NCBI RefSeq assembly: GCF_000024165.1
Contig: NC_013194.1
Coordinates: 310,001-374,000, forward strand
Length of the DNA: 64,000 nucleotides
Reading direction: 5' to 3'
DNA from: Accumulibacter phosphatis
GTDB lineage: Bacteria > Pseudomonadota > Gammaproteobacteria > Burkholderiales > Rhodocyclaceae
Below the pieces are notes generated by a model, which saw only the letters and a program-made list of their open reading frames with translations, did no database searches and had not been told where the DNA came from. Below are positions 1 through 9,628 of this stretch, piece after piece. Every line of letters starts with the position of its first letter. Positions within the stretch are counted from its first letter, which is position 1. Position numbers and translations under genes: made by a program.

Positions 1-1
1 C

Positions 2-892
2 CTGCCGGAACGGGTGCGCGTGCTTGCGGTGGCCGACTACGCGGGTCCGGTGGAGGCCGTTCAGGCCTATCTCCACGAGTTCGGCAGCCCGCCCTTGCGC
101 GCCGCCGCGCTTGCCCTGGCCGCCCCGGTCCATGCTGACGTGATCCGCATGACCAATGCCGATTGGGTCTTCGTGCGCGCCGACATCATGGCCCGACTGG
201 GCTTGGCGCAGTTGCTGCTGCTCAACGACTTTGCGGCTCTCGCCCTGTCGCTGCCGCATCTCGCTGCCGCCGACCTGCGTCAGGTTGGCGGTGGGACCGC
301 CGTCGCGCTGGCACCGAAGGCGGTCCTTGGGCCCGGCACCGGTCTCGGTGTCTCCGGCGTGTTCTACGCGCGCGGGCGCTGGCTGGCCTTGACGGGAGAG
401 GGCGGACACTGCTCGCTGGCGCCGGGCGACCGGCGCGAGGCGGAGATTCTGGCTCTTGCCTGGCGCGAGTTCGCGCACGTCTCGGCCGAGCGCCTGCTTT
501 CCGGTAGTGGCCTGCCGCTGCTGTATCGTCTGGTCGGTGAAGTCGATGGCTGGTCCGGCGAACCCCTGGCGACGCCCGAGATCGTCGCCCGTGCCGTGTC
601 TGGGGACGATCCACGCTGCCGGGCAGTCATCGATACCCTGTGCGCGATGCTCGGGGCAATGGCAGGAAATCTTGCCTTGACACTGGGTGCCCAGGGTGGC
701 GTGTATGTCGGTGGTGGTATCATTCCACGGCTCGGCGACCTGTTTGATCGGTCAGCCTTTCGCACCCGCTTCGAGGCCAAGGGGCGCTTCGCTTCCTACT
801 TGGTCGCCATCCCGACGTATGTGATGCTGTGTCCTACGCCGGCCCTGCTGGGTTCTGCCCATGCTCTGGCCGACAGCGAGGGTTGCCCATGA
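2..892 (+). CDS. glk: Glucokinase, 5' end cut by the window edge
   Basis: ATP-dependent glucokinase making glucose 6-phosphate in the cytoplasm. The reading frame is open from base 2, and the N-terminal phosphate-binding segment (GDIGGTN type) is missing, so the gene starts before the window. The visible part follows the E. coli Glk pattern in order: LLNDFAALALSLP, GPGTGLGVSG, GEGGHCSLAP with a following EAEIL, RLLSGSGLPLLYRLV, GGVYVGGGIIPRLGDLF, FEAKGRF and PTPALLGS near the end. About 297 codons are visible against a usual length near 320. It is followed after 22 bases by glycogen phosphorylase and so is probably the first visible gene of a glycogen/glucose operon. A GTG at 14 could be read as a start, but that would remove the ATP-binding loop. 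Confidence 0.93.
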   Translation: MPERVRVLAVADYAGPVEAVQAYLHEFGSPPLRAAALALAAPVHADVIRMTNADWVFVRADIMARLGLAQLLLLNDFAALALSLPHLAAADLRQVGGGTAVALAPKAVLGPGTGLGVSGVFYARGRWLALTGEGGHCSLAPGDRREAEILALAWREFAHVSAERLLSGSGLPLLYRLVGEVDGWSGEPLATPEIVARAVSGDDPRCRAVIDTLCAMLGAMAGNLALTLGAQGGVYVGGGIIPRLGDLFDRSAFRTRFEAKGRFASYLVAIPTYVMLCPTPALLGSAHALADSEGCP

Positions 893-914
893 ACCTTACT
901 GGAGTACTTGTCTG

Positions 915-3368
915 ATGTCCGATTCCGCCCAACCCCAGCCCGAAAGCCCAACGCTGCGCTCCCAGATCGACCGCAAACTGCTGTGCGCGGTGGCTGCTGA
1001 GCCGACGCGAGCCAGCAAGGCGGACCTCTACCAGGCGCTGTCGTTCGTGGCGCGTGAGAAGCTGGCCCAGCGTTGGGTTGACACCCAGAACTCCGACCGC
1101 GACGACAAGGCGCGGCGCGTCTACTATCTGTCGATGGAGTTCCTGATCGGCCGGGCCATGAACAATGCCCTGTCCGCCCTTGATCTGCGCGATCAGGCGG
1201 CGGCTGCCTTCAGCGGGCCAGGCCCGTCGCTGGACGAGGTGATGGAATGCGAACCCGATGCCGCCCTTGGCAACGGCGGTCTCGGCCGGCTGGCGGCGTG
1301 TTTTCTCGATTCGATGGCCACCCTTGGACTGCCCTCCTGGGGCTACGGTGTCCGCTATGAGTACGGGATGTTTGCCCAGTCCATCCTCAACGGCCAGCAG
1401 GTCGAGAAGCCGGAAGCCTGGCTGCAGGACCGTTCGCCCTGGGAGTTCCCGCGCGCCAACAAGCACTACACCGTGCGTTTCGGCGGCACCGCCGAACACC
1501 ACGAAGAATGGGCAGAATGGCATGCCGCCGACTCGGTCGAGGCCAAGGCATTCGATTACGTCATCCCGGGTCATGGCACGGACCGTGTGAGCACCTTGCG
1601 CCTCTGGAAGGCGGCGGCGCCGTCCGAGATCGACCTCGGTGCCTTCAATACCGGCGATTACCAGCGCGCCGCCGAGTTCAAGAACCACTTCGAGAACATC
1701 TCCTGGGTTCTCTACCCGAATGACAGCACGCCCGCCGGTCGCGAACTGCGTCTGCGCCAGGAGTATTTCTTCGTCAGCGCGTCGCTGCAGGACATCCTGG
1801 TACGCCATCTGGACGAAAATGGCAGCTTGGCCAATCTGGCCGACAAGGTGGCGATACACCTCAACGACACGCATCCGGCGATCGGTGTCGCCGAGTTGAT
1901 GCGCCTCCTGATCGATGATCACGGCATGAGCTGGGCCGCGGCTTGGGACCAGTGCCGGCGCATTTTCTCCTACACCAACCACACGCTGATGCCGGAGGCT
2001 CTGGAAACCTGGAAAGTGACGCTGATCCAGCGCGTGCTGCCGCGGCATCTGTTGATCATCTATCGCATCAACCAGGAGTTTCTTGACGAGGTCGTCCGTC
2101 TCTACCCTGGGGACATCGACCTCATGCGCCGGGTTTCCCTGATCGACGACGGCGGCGGGCACGACCGCGACAAGCGCGTGCGCATGGCCAATCTGTGCAT
2201 CGTCGGCAGCCACCGGGTCAACGGCGTCTCGCAGCTGCACTCGGATCTCATGGTGCAGACGATCTTTGCCGACTTTGCCCGCCTCTACCCCGAGCGTTTC
2301 CACAACAAGACCAATGGCGTCACGCCGCGACGCTGGCTGGCGCAAGCCAATCCCGGCCTCTCGGCCCTGCTCGACCAACGCCTCGCCGGTCAGGGCTGGC
2401 GCCTTGATCTGGATCGTCTGCAGGACTTGCGGGCGACTGCCGACGATGCGGCTTTCCGCAGCGCCTTCGCGGCGGCGAAGCGACACAACAAGGTTCGCCT
2501 CGCCAACTACGTGGCGCGTGAAGTCGGCATCTCGCTGAACCCGGACAGCCTCTTCGACGTACAGGTCAAGCGGATCCACGAGTACAAAAGGCAGTTGCTG
2601 AACGTGCTGCACGTCATTACGCGCTACAACGCCCTGCTCGACGGTTCGGCCAGCGATCTGGCGCCGCGCAGCGTCATCTTCGCGGGCAAGGCGGCATCGT
2701 CGTATCACATGGCCAAGCAGGTGATCCGGCTGATCCACGATGTCGCGGCGGTGGTGAACAACGATCCGCGAACGCGTGACCTGCTGCAGGTCGTCTTCAT
2801 TCCGAACTACGGTGTTTCGGTCGCCGAACTGATCATGCCGGCCGCCAATCTCTCGGAACAGATTTCGACCGCCGGCACCGAAGCGTCGGGTACCGGCAAC
2901 ATGAAACTATCGCTCAACGGGGCGCTGACCATAGGCACCGAGGATGGCGCCAACATCGAGATTCGCGACAACGTCGGTGCCGACAACATCTTCATTTTCG
3001 GCAACAACACCGCCCAGGTCACGGCAATCAGGCAGGCCGGGCATCGGCCGATGGACATCTACCGCGACGATCCTGCCCTCAAGGAGGCCCTCGACCGCAT
3101 CGACAGCGGCTTCTTTTCGCCCGGCGAACGGCCGCGCTATCACGATATCTTCAACAGCCTGCTTCATTATGGCGACCACTACCTGCTGCTCGCCGACTAC
3201 GCCGACTACGTGGCCACCCAGAAGCGTGTCGACGCCCTCTATCTGAACTCCGACGAGTGGCAGCGCAAGGCCATTCTCAACGTCGCCGGAATGGGTCCCT
3301 TCTCGGCCGACCGGACCATCAGTGACTACGCCAACGATACCTGGAACATACGCACACACACTACGTAA
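915..3368 (+). CDS. glgP: Glycogen/alpha-glucan phosphorylase
   Basis: PLP-dependent GT35 phosphorylase releasing glucose 1-phosphate from glycogen or maltodextrin. At 817 residues it has the normal length. The PLP-lysine region EASGTGNMKLSLNGALTIG is intact near residue 660, and the upstream KRIHEYKRQLLN and GDYQRAAEF blocks are typical. The ATG at 915 (MSDSAQPQ) is chosen. An in-frame ATG at 861 lies inside glk and would add an unconserved extension, while a GGAG lies 11 bases before 915. glgB follows after 11 bases, so the two are almost certainly cotranscribed. GlgP and MalP types cannot be told apart from sequence alone, but the glgB/glgX neighbours favour glycogen. Confidence 0.96.
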   Translation: MSDSAQPQPESPTLRSQIDRKLLCAVAAEPTRASKADLYQALSFVAREKLAQRWVDTQNSDRDDKARRVYYLSMEFLIGRAMNNALSALDLRDQAAAAFSGPGPSLDEVMECEPDAALGNGGLGRLAACFLDSMATLGLPSWGYGVRYEYGMFAQSILNGQQVEKPEAWLQDRSPWEFPRANKHYTVRFGGTAEHHEEWAEWHAADSVEAKAFDYVIPGHGTDRVSTLRLWKAAAPSEIDLGAFNTGDYQRAAEFKNHFENISWVLYPNDSTPAGRELRLRQEYFFVSASLQDILVRHLDENGSLANLADKVAIHLNDTHPAIGVAELMRLLIDDHGMSWAAAWDQCRRIFSYTNHTLMPEALETWKVTLIQRVLPRHLLIIYRINQEFLDEVVRLYPGDIDLMRRVSLIDDGGGHDRDKRVRMANLCIVGSHRVNGVSQLHSDLMVQTIFADFARLYPERFHNKTNGVTPRRWLAQANPGLSALLDQRLAGQGWRLDLDRLQDLRATADDAAFRSAFAAAKRHNKVRLANYVAREVGISLNPDSLFDVQVKRIHEYKRQLLNVLHVITRYNALLDGSASDLAPRSVIFAGKAASSYHMAKQVIRLIHDVAAVVNNDPRTRDLLQVVFIPNYGVSVAELIMPAANLSEQISTAGTEASGTGNMKLSLNGALTIGTEDGANIEIRDNVGADNIFIFGNNTAQVTAIRQAGHRPMDIYRDDPALKEALDRIDSGFFSPGERPRYHDIFNSLLHYGDHYLLLADYADYVATQKRVDALYLNSDEWQRKAILNVAGMGPFSADRTISDYANDTWNIRTHTT

Positions 3369-3379
3369 GGACGTCTCAA

Positions 3380-5563
3380 ATGCTTGACACTGCAGAAATT
3401 GTTGCCCTTTGCCGGGCAGAACACGGCGACCCCTACGCCGTCCTTGGAATGCACGTCGATGCCGACGGTTTCCTGTGGGTCCGCAGCCTGCAACCGGGAG
3501 CGCGCTCGGTTGCAGTGCTCGACGCCAAGACCGGGAGGCAGCTTGCCGAACTCGAGCACCGCGAGGTCGAGGGAGTCGAAGGTTACTTCGAAGGACTCAT
3601 CCCCCGCCGCCGCATCAGTTTTCCCTACCGGTTGCGCATCGAGTGGGAAAACGGCGTGCAGGAAACCGATGATCCGTATCGTTTTGCCACGGTATTGGGC
3701 GAGATGGACGTTTGGCTACTTGCCGAGGGCTCGCACCTGCGACCCTTCGAGCGCCTCGGCGCGCATCTCTGCGAAATCGATGGCGTTCCCGGCACCGCAT
3801 TCGCGGTCTGGGCTCCCGATGCGCAACGGGTCAGCGTCGTTGGCGACTTCAATACCTGGGATGGTCGTCGCCACCCGATGCGCCTGCGCCGCGAATGCGG
3901 CGTCTGGGAGATCTTCCTCCCGGGGGTCAGTGCCGGCGCCCACTACAAGTACGAAATTCGTTCCCACGGCGGCTTTCTGCTGCCGCTCAAGTCCGACCCT
4001 TATGGCTTTCAGGCGGAAATGCGGCCGTCGACGGCGTCGATCGTCTGTGAACTGCCACCCCCGGTGGATCCGACGTCGATTCCGGCCGGCGATCTGCTGG
4101 GCGCGCCGATGTCGATCTATGAGGTCCATCTGGCGTCGTGGCGGCGTGCCGACGATGGCGGCTTCCCTGACTGGCAGCGAATCAGCGAGACGCTGATTCC
4201 TTACGTAGTTGGCCTCGGCTTTACCCATATCGAACTGCTGCCGATTTCGGAGCATCCGTTCGACGGCTCCTGGGGCTACCAGCCGCTGGGACTCTACTCG
4301 CCGACTGCCCGCCATGGCAGCCCGACCGGCTTTCGCAATTTCGTCGGTGCCTGTCATGCCGCCGGACTGCGCGTCATGGTTGACTGGGTACCGGCGCATT
4401 TCCCGACCGACGAACACGGTCTCGGCCGCTTCGACGGCACGGCGCTGTATGAGCACGCCGATCCCCGCGAAGGCATGCATCAGGACTGGGGCACGCTGAT
4501 CTACAACTTCGGCCGCCGCGAAGTCAGCAACTATCTGATCGGCAACGCGCTGTTCTGGATCGAGCGCTACGGCATCGACGGCCTGCGCGTCGATGCCGTA
4601 GCGTCGATGCTCTACCGCGACTATAGCCGCGAGGAGGGGCAATGGCTGCCGAATCAGTACGGCGGGCGCGAGAACCTCGAAGCCGTCGCCTTCCTGCGGC
4701 GGATGAACGAGGTTCTCGGCCAGGAGCACCCGGCCGCCGATACGCATGCCGAGGAGTCTACTGCCTGGCCGATGGTCAGTCGCCCGCCGTCGATGGGCGG
4801 TCTCGGCTTCCACTACAAGTGGAACATGGGCTGGATGCACGACGTCCTCGACTACATGACCAAGGATCCGGTGCATCGCCGGTATCACCACAATCAACTC
4901 AGCTTCGGGATGATGTACGCGTTCACCGAGAACTTCGTCCTGCCGCTTTCGCACGACGAAGTCGTGCACGGCAAGGGCTCGCTGCTCAGCAAGATGGCCG
5001 GCGACTACTGGCAGAAGTTTGCCAACCTGCGTTCGCTTTACGCCTTCATGTGGGCGCATCCGGGCAAGAAGCTGTTGTTCATGGGCGGCGAAATCGGGCA
5101 ATGGAACGAGTGGAATCACGACACGTCGCTCGACTGGGGTCTGCTCGACTTCCCCCTGCATGCGGGCATGCACGACCTGATTCGCGATCTGAACGGCATC
5201 TATCGCAGTAATCCGGCACTGCACGAGGTCGATTTCGAGCCGGCTGGTTTCGAGTGGATGGCGCCCGACGATGCCGACTGCTCGGTCGTCGCCTTCGTCC
5301 GCTGGTCGCGCGATCACTCGCGCGCCGTTCTCTATGTCGGCAACTTCACGCCGGTCGTCCGCCAGGGCTACCGTATCGGCGTGCCGGTGCCGGGTGGCTA
5401 CTGCGAGCGCCTCAACACCGATTCCCAGTACTACGGGGGGAGTAACGTCGGCAACGGCTATGAGCCGGTGTATGCGGAGTACGTGCCAGCGCACGGACGG
5501 GAATGGTCGGTCAGCTTGACTCTGCCCCCGCTCGCCGGGCTTTATCTCGAATGGGTCCCGTGA
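3380..5563 (+). CDS. glgB: 1,4-alpha-glucan branching enzyme
   Basis: GH13 branching enzyme that introduces alpha-1,6 branches in glycogen. It has 727 residues, the usual length for a GlgB with an N-terminal extension. Order seen: N-terminal beta-sandwich, CBM48 module (FAVWAPDAQRVSVVGDFN, near residue 137), then the TIM barrel with DGLRVDAVASMLY (nucleophile Asp), DTHAEESTAWP (acid/base Glu) and LPLSHDEVVHGKGSL (His-Asp), and a C-terminal all-beta domain. The ATG at 3380 follows TAAGGA at 3366-3371. It sits between glgP and glgX, with only a short overlap or gap on either side, as one operon. Confidence 0.97.
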   Translation: MLDTAEIVALCRAEHGDPYAVLGMHVDADGFLWVRSLQPGARSVAVLDAKTGRQLAELEHREVEGVEGYFEGLIPRRRISFPYRLRIEWENGVQETDDPYRFATVLGEMDVWLLAEGSHLRPFERLGAHLCEIDGVPGTAFAVWAPDAQRVSVVGDFNTWDGRRHPMRLRRECGVWEIFLPGVSAGAHYKYEIRSHGGFLLPLKSDPYGFQAEMRPSTASIVCELPPPVDPTSIPAGDLLGAPMSIYEVHLASWRRADDGGFPDWQRISETLIPYVVGLGFTHIELLPISEHPFDGSWGYQPLGLYSPTARHGSPTGFRNFVGACHAAGLRVMVDWVPAHFPTDEHGLGRFDGTALYEHADPREGMHQDWGTLIYNFGRREVSNYLIGNALFWIERYGIDGLRVDAVASMLYRDYSREEGQWLPNQYGGRENLEAVAFLRRMNEVLGQEHPAADTHAEESTAWPMVSRPPSMGGLGFHYKWNMGWMHDVLDYMTKDPVHRRYHHNQLSFGMMYAFTENFVLPLSHDEVVHGKGSLLSKMAGDYWQKFANLRSLYAFMWAHPGKKLLFMGGEIGQWNEWNHDTSLDWGLLDFPLHAGMHDLIRDLNGIYRSNPALHEVDFEPAGFEWMAPDDADCSVVAFVRWSRDHSRAVLYVGNFTPVVRQGYRIGVPVPGGYCERLNTDSQYYGGSNVGNGYEPVYAEYVPAHGREWSVSLTLPPLAGLYLEWVP

Positions 5564-5571
5564 TCGACGGC

Positions 5572-7566
5572 ATGCGCTTGCAAGCCGGGCGGCCGTGGCC
5601 GCTCGGCGCCCATTGGGACGGGCGGGGGGTCAACTTCGCTCTCTTTTCGGCGCATGCCGAAGCGGTCGAGTTATGCCTCTTCGAGGGCGGCCAGATGCGC
5701 GCGCTGCATCTGGAGCAGTGTACCGATCAGGTCTGGCATGGTTACCTCGCCGGCGCCGCTCCCGGACTCTGTTACGCCTATCGCGTTCACGGCCCCTCCG
5801 CCCCGGATCGCGGCCATCGCTTCGATGCCCGGCACCTGCTGCTCGATCCCTACGCGCGGGAAGTCGTCGGCCGCTTTTCGTGGCCGGCGCAGGACGATCC
5901 GGCGCACCGCCTGAAAGCCTGTGTCGTCGACGAACACTTCGACTGGGGCGGTGATGCGCCGTTGGCGGTACCCTGGGCTGACACGGTACTCTATGAAGTT
6001 CATGTCAAGGGAATCAGTTGCCAGCACCCCGGAGTTCCCGAGGCCCTGCGCGGCACCTACGCCGGTCTTGCCGCACCGGCGATGATCGAGCACTACCGGC
6101 GGCTCGGGGTTACCGCTCTCAGCCTGCTGCCGGTGCACCACTTCCTCGACGAGCAACGGCTTGTGAACGAGGGCCGCGTCAATTATTGGGGCTATAACTC
6201 GCTCGCCTTCTTCGCGCCGGAACCACGTTACGCCGCCCGGATTGGTGGGCAATCGGTGATTGCCGAGTTCAAGACGATGGTGTGTGCGCTGCACGCTGCC
6301 GGCATCGAGGTCATTCTCGATGTCGTCTTCAATCACACGGCGGAGACCGACGAAGCGGGCCCGACCCTGTCGTTTCGCGGCATCGACAATCTGAGCTACT
6401 ACCGGCTACCGGCTGGCAATCTGGCCAGCTACGAGAATTTCACGGGTTGCGGCAATACGCTCAATCTCGCCAATGCGCGGGTTCTGCAGATGGTCATGGA
6501 CTCCCTGCGCTACTGGGTTGAGGTCATGCACGTCGATGGTTTCCGCTTCGACCTCGCCGCCACACTGACCCGCGACAGCGCCTTTCTTGCCGCCAAGCGG
6601 CAGGATCCGGTACTCCAGCGAGTCAAGCTGATCGCCGAGCCGTGGGACGTCGGACCCGATGGTTATCACCTGGGCCGCTTTCTGCCCGGCTGGAGCGAAT
6701 GGAATGACCGCTTCCGCGACGACGTGCGCGCCTTCTGGCTGACGGGCGGGGTGGGTGTCGCGGCGTTGGCTCAGCGGCTGGCCGGATCGAGTGAAGTGTT
6801 TCGTTTCGCTGGACGGGCGCCGCAGGCGGGCGTCAACTTCATCACCGCGCACGATGGCTTCACCTTGCGCGATCTGGTCAGCTATCAGGAGAAGCACAAC
6901 GAGCTCAACGGCGAAGGTAATCGCGACGGGCACAGCCACAACCTCTCCTGGAACTGCGGGGAGGAGGGCGAGAGCCGCGATCCGGCCGTCCTCGAAAGGC
7001 GGCGCCGCCTGCAGCGCGCGCTGCTGACGACGCTACTGATTTCTCAAGGCGTGCCGATGCTGCAGAGTGGCGATGAGATCGGTCGCACGCAGGCGGGCAA
7101 CAATAACGCCTATTGCCAGGACAATGCCATGACCTGGCTCGACTGGCGGAGTGCCGACGCCGATCTGGTCGCTTTTGTCGCCGGGTTGATCGGCTTGCGC
7201 CAGCGTTTCCGGCAACTGCGGCGCCGCCGCTGGCTGACTGGCGAGGGGAACGCTGAGGGACAACCCGATGTGGTCTGGTGGCATCCCGCAGGACGGCCGA
7301 TGCGGGTTGCCGACTGGCAATCCGGCAAGCTTGGCGCACTCGGTCTGCAGCTTGCTCCCGAGACCTCGACGGACGGCCAGGCCGACGATCACCGGATCCT
7401 GCTCTGCCTGATCAACCGTGATGAGATCCCGGTTTCCTTCCTGCTACCAGCCGGCGTCTGGTGGCAGGTCTGCGACAGCAGCGCCCAGTCCCCTTTCGCG
7501 GCTTGTCAGCGCGAGCGGACGAGCACGCTGCCGGCGCGCAGCGTGCAGATTCTCTGTCTGGGGTGA
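5572..7566 (+). CDS. glgX: Glycogen debranching enzyme
   Basis: GH13 isoamylase-type enzyme hydrolysing alpha-1,6 branches of phosphorylase-limit glycogen. It has 664 residues (E. coli GlgX 657). The N-terminal CBM48 motif PLGAHWDGRGVNFALFSAHA is followed by the barrel motifs DVVFNHTAE, GFRFDLAATL (nucleophile Asp) and ITAHDGFTLRDL. The ATG at 5572 gives the family-like N-terminus MRLQAGRPWPLG. GTG at 5560, overlapping the glgB stop, and ATG at 5551 are possible alternatives, and none of the three has a strong ribosome binding site. It is the last gene of the glycogen run. The next gene converges on it from the minus strand 41 bases away. Confidence 0.95.
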   Translation: MRLQAGRPWPLGAHWDGRGVNFALFSAHAEAVELCLFEGGQMRALHLEQCTDQVWHGYLAGAAPGLCYAYRVHGPSAPDRGHRFDARHLLLDPYAREVVGRFSWPAQDDPAHRLKACVVDEHFDWGGDAPLAVPWADTVLYEVHVKGISCQHPGVPEALRGTYAGLAAPAMIEHYRRLGVTALSLLPVHHFLDEQRLVNEGRVNYWGYNSLAFFAPEPRYAARIGGQSVIAEFKTMVCALHAAGIEVILDVVFNHTAETDEAGPTLSFRGIDNLSYYRLPAGNLASYENFTGCGNTLNLANARVLQMVMDSLRYWVEVMHVDGFRFDLAATLTRDSAFLAAKRQDPVLQRVKLIAEPWDVGPDGYHLGRFLPGWSEWNDRFRDDVRAFWLTGGVGVAALAQRLAGSSEVFRFAGRAPQAGVNFITAHDGFTLRDLVSYQEKHNELNGEGNRDGHSHNLSWNCGEEGESRDPAVLERRRRLQRALLTTLLISQGVPMLQSGDEIGRTQAGNNNAYCQDNAMTWLDWRSADADLVAFVAGLIGLRQRFRQLRRRRWLTGEGNAEGQPDVVWWHPAGRPMRVADWQSGKLGALGLQLAPETSTDGQADDHRILLCLINRDEIPVSFLLPAGVWWQVCDSSAQSPFAACQRERTSTLPARSVQILCLG

Positions 7567-7607
7567 GGCTGCCGGCGCTGGCGAAGCGGCAAGCGAGAAG
7601 CGCCGCG

Positions 7608-8576
7608 TCAGCGCCAGCCGCGCATCAACGCGATACCATGCCCCCCGTGGCGCCGGGCCGTGTCGAGCATATTCGGCTGCAGGCCGCCAAGGGCATAGAC
7701 CGGTAGCGGCGAGTGTTCGAGCAGACGCGAAAACTGCTCCCAACCCATTGCCCTTGCTTCAGGATGGCTGGCGGTTGGCAGCACCGGACCGAGAACGACG
7801 AAATCGAGGCCCAGTTCGACAGCGCGGGCAAGGTCGGCTGGCGTGTGGCACGAGGCGGCGACACGATCGAAATCAGGTCGCCGGTCGATCTCCCAGAGCC
7901 GCCTCGAGGACAGGTGGAGCCCGTCGGCGCTGACGGTGCGTGCCAGTTCAGGATCGTCGTTGACCAGAACGCAGGCACCGGCAAAGCCCCGCGCCAAGGT
8001 CACGACCATGTGCGCGAAGTGCCTGCGCTGTGCTCGCGGCAGCGTCTTGTCGCGCACCTGGATCAGGCGCAGCCCTGATGACAGGGCGTGCGCGAGCCGC
8101 GTCAGTTCCGCCTCCACTCCCCGCTCCTCGGCATGGCTGAGCGCGTAGACCGGCGGCAGTGCCAGCGCACGCAGGATCGGGCCATTGGCCGGCAGGATCG
8201 GTGCCACACTCGCCGCCGCGCCGACCTTCGACCAGACGAAGCCGCTGTGCTCGATCGGTGCAATCTCGCCGTGCCACGAGGTGACGCGGAAGAAACGCAG
8301 ACGAACCCTTGCGTGTGGATAGGTGAACTCGCAGCAGACCCATGGCCAGGCCTGGTCGACGGTGACGCCGAGTTCTTCCTGCAGTTCGCGCACCAGCGCC
8401 GCGCGCGTTGTTTCGCCCGCCTCGACCTTGCCGCCGGGAAACTCCCAATAGCCCGCGTAGACCTTGCCGACGGGGCGCTGGGCAAGCAGGAACTCCGGCG
8501 TCGCCGGATCGCCGCGGAGCAGGACGGCGGCCGCGACCTCCGTGATCGGGGTCGCACCCTCGCCAACCACGTTCAT
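7608..8576 (-). CDS. Nudix hydrolase fused to a thiamine-phosphate-synthase-like domain
   Basis: Two domains are visible in 322 residues. Residues about 10-135 form a MutT-type Nudix domain with the box GGKVEAGETTRAALVREL followed by QEELGV, expected to clean up oxidised nucleoside triphosphates. Residues about 140-320 resemble a ThiE/TenI barrel: SGLRLIQVRDK, VNDDPELARTVSADGLHLSS, FVVLGPVLPTASHP and YALGGLQPNML. The ATG at 8576 has AAGGAG at 8587-8592 and matches the MutT N-terminus; the longer open frame upstream is unconserved. The fusion is known in Beta- and Gammaproteobacteria. The role of the ThiE-like part is unclear, and nothing here shows that it makes thiamine phosphate. It lies 37 bases behind the DUF815 ATPase, with which it is likely cotranscribed. 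Confidence 0.9.
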   Translation of the reverse strand: MNVVGEGATPITEVAAAVLLRGDPATPEFLLAQRPVGKVYAGYWEFPGGKVEAGETTRAALVRELQEELGVTVDQAWPWVCCEFTYPHARVRLRFFRVTSWHGEIAPIEHSGFVWSKVGAAASVAPILPANGPILRALALPPVYALSHAEERGVEAELTRLAHALSSGLRLIQVRDKTLPRAQRRHFAHMVVTLARGFAGACVLVNDDPELARTVSADGLHLSSRRLWEIDRRPDFDRVAASCHTPADLARAVELGLDFVVLGPVLPTASHPEARAMGWEQFSRLLEHSPLPVYALGGLQPNMLDTARRHGGHGIALMRGWR

Positions 8577-8613
8577 TTGCCGCTCCTTCTCGACGTTGCG
8601 CACGGCCGCTGAC

Positions 8614-9579
8614 TCAAGGTGCATTCCCCGGGCGCTTGCGCGTAGCACTGGCAGCGTCGGTAGGCGCCGCCTTCGTGCGCTGCCGTCGCGGACGTACCGG
8701 CAGCACGCCGCTGTGTCGACCCGCCCAGTCCCTGGCGAACTGCCAGGCGACACGGCCGCTGCGCGAACCACGTTCGAGCGCCCAGTTGAGCGCGTCGCGC
8801 TCGGCAGCCGCGATGTCGTCGTGGCGACAGCCGAAGGCTTTCAGCCAGTGGGCGACGATGTTGAGATACGCGTCCTGGTCGAAGGGATAGAAGGAAATCC
8901 ACAGCCCGAAGCGCTCCGACAACGAGATCTTCTCCTCGATCGCCTCTCCCGGATGGATCTCCTCGCCGACGCGCCGGCTCTCCAGGTTCTCGGCGAAGTA
9001 CTCGGGCATCAGATGTCGGCGGTTGGAAGTGGCGTAGATCAGGACATTCTCGGGCGGCGCCGCGAGCGAACCGTCGAGCACGACCTTCAGCGCCTTGTAG
9101 CGCGCATCGCCGGCGTCGAACGAGAGGTCGTCGCAGAAAATGATGAAGCGCTCGGGGCGCCCTTCGGTCAATTCGACGATGTCGGGCAGGTCGGTCAGGT
9201 CGCCCTTCTCGACCTCGATGACGCGCAGGCCATTGGCCGCATATTCGTTGAGCAGGGCCTTGATCAGTGACGACTTGCCCGATCCACGCGCGCCGGTGAG
9301 CAGCACGTTGTTCGCCGGCTGGCCGGCGACAAAATGGCGCGTGTTGGTGTCGATCCGCGCCTTCTGCTCGTCGATGTCCTGCAGGTCGGCGAGGCGGATC
9401 GCCGGCAATCTCGCGATCGGCTGCAGGTAGCCCACACCGCGGCGTGTGCGCCAGCGGAACGCGCTGGCCAGGTGCCACTCGGGAAGCGGCGAAGCGGGCG
9501 GCAGCAAGGGCTCGATACGCTCGAGAAGTTGTTCGGCGCGGGCGAGAAAGCTCGCAAGTTGCCGGAATGGGTCGCTCAT
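8614..9579 (-). CDS. DUF815-family AAA ATPase
   Basis: Cytoplasmic P-loop ATPase of unknown function, 321 residues. Walker A (TGARGSGKSS, residues about 95-104) and Walker B (FIIFCDDLSFD) are intact, followed by the family block TSNRRHLMPEYF. The start at 9579 (MSDPFRQLASFL) is chosen because the frame upstream runs antisense across mltA. The Nudix/ThiE gene follows in the same direction. In related genomes this pair often sits next to argJ, so a housekeeping role is likely, but the substrate is unknown. It diverges from mltA, leaving only 49 bases for both promoters. Confidence 0.9.
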   Translation of the reverse strand: MSDPFRQLASFLARAEQLLERIEPLLPPASPLPEWHLASAFRWRTRRGVGYLQPIARLPAIRLADLQDIDEQKARIDTNTRHFVAGQPANNVLLTGARGSGKSSLIKALLNEYAANGLRVIEVEKGDLTDLPDIVELTEGRPERFIIFCDDLSFDAGDARYKALKVVLDGSLAAPPENVLIYATSNRRHLMPEYFAENLESRRVGEEIHPGEAIEEKISLSERFGLWISFYPFDQDAYLNIVAHWLKAFGCRHDDIAAAERDALNWALERGSRSGRVAWQFARDWAGRHSGVLPVRPRRQRTKAAPTDAASATRKRPGNAP

Positions 9580-9628
9580 CGGACAGTATACTTCGCGGGT
9601 TGACGAACCCGACACTCTAGCCAAAACC

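Noticed and set aside
861..914. Longer glgP start at ATG 861
   Set aside because: It lies within glk and adds 18 residues not typical of the family.
834..2738. 634-codon open frame antisense to glgP
   Set aside because: It mirrors the codon periodicity of glgP. Its translation lacks domain motifs and has the Arg/Val/Asp bias typical of antisense frames in GC-rich genes.
3716..5494. 592-codon open frame antisense to glgB
   Set aside because: Same reason; the plus-strand glgB has every catalytic motif.
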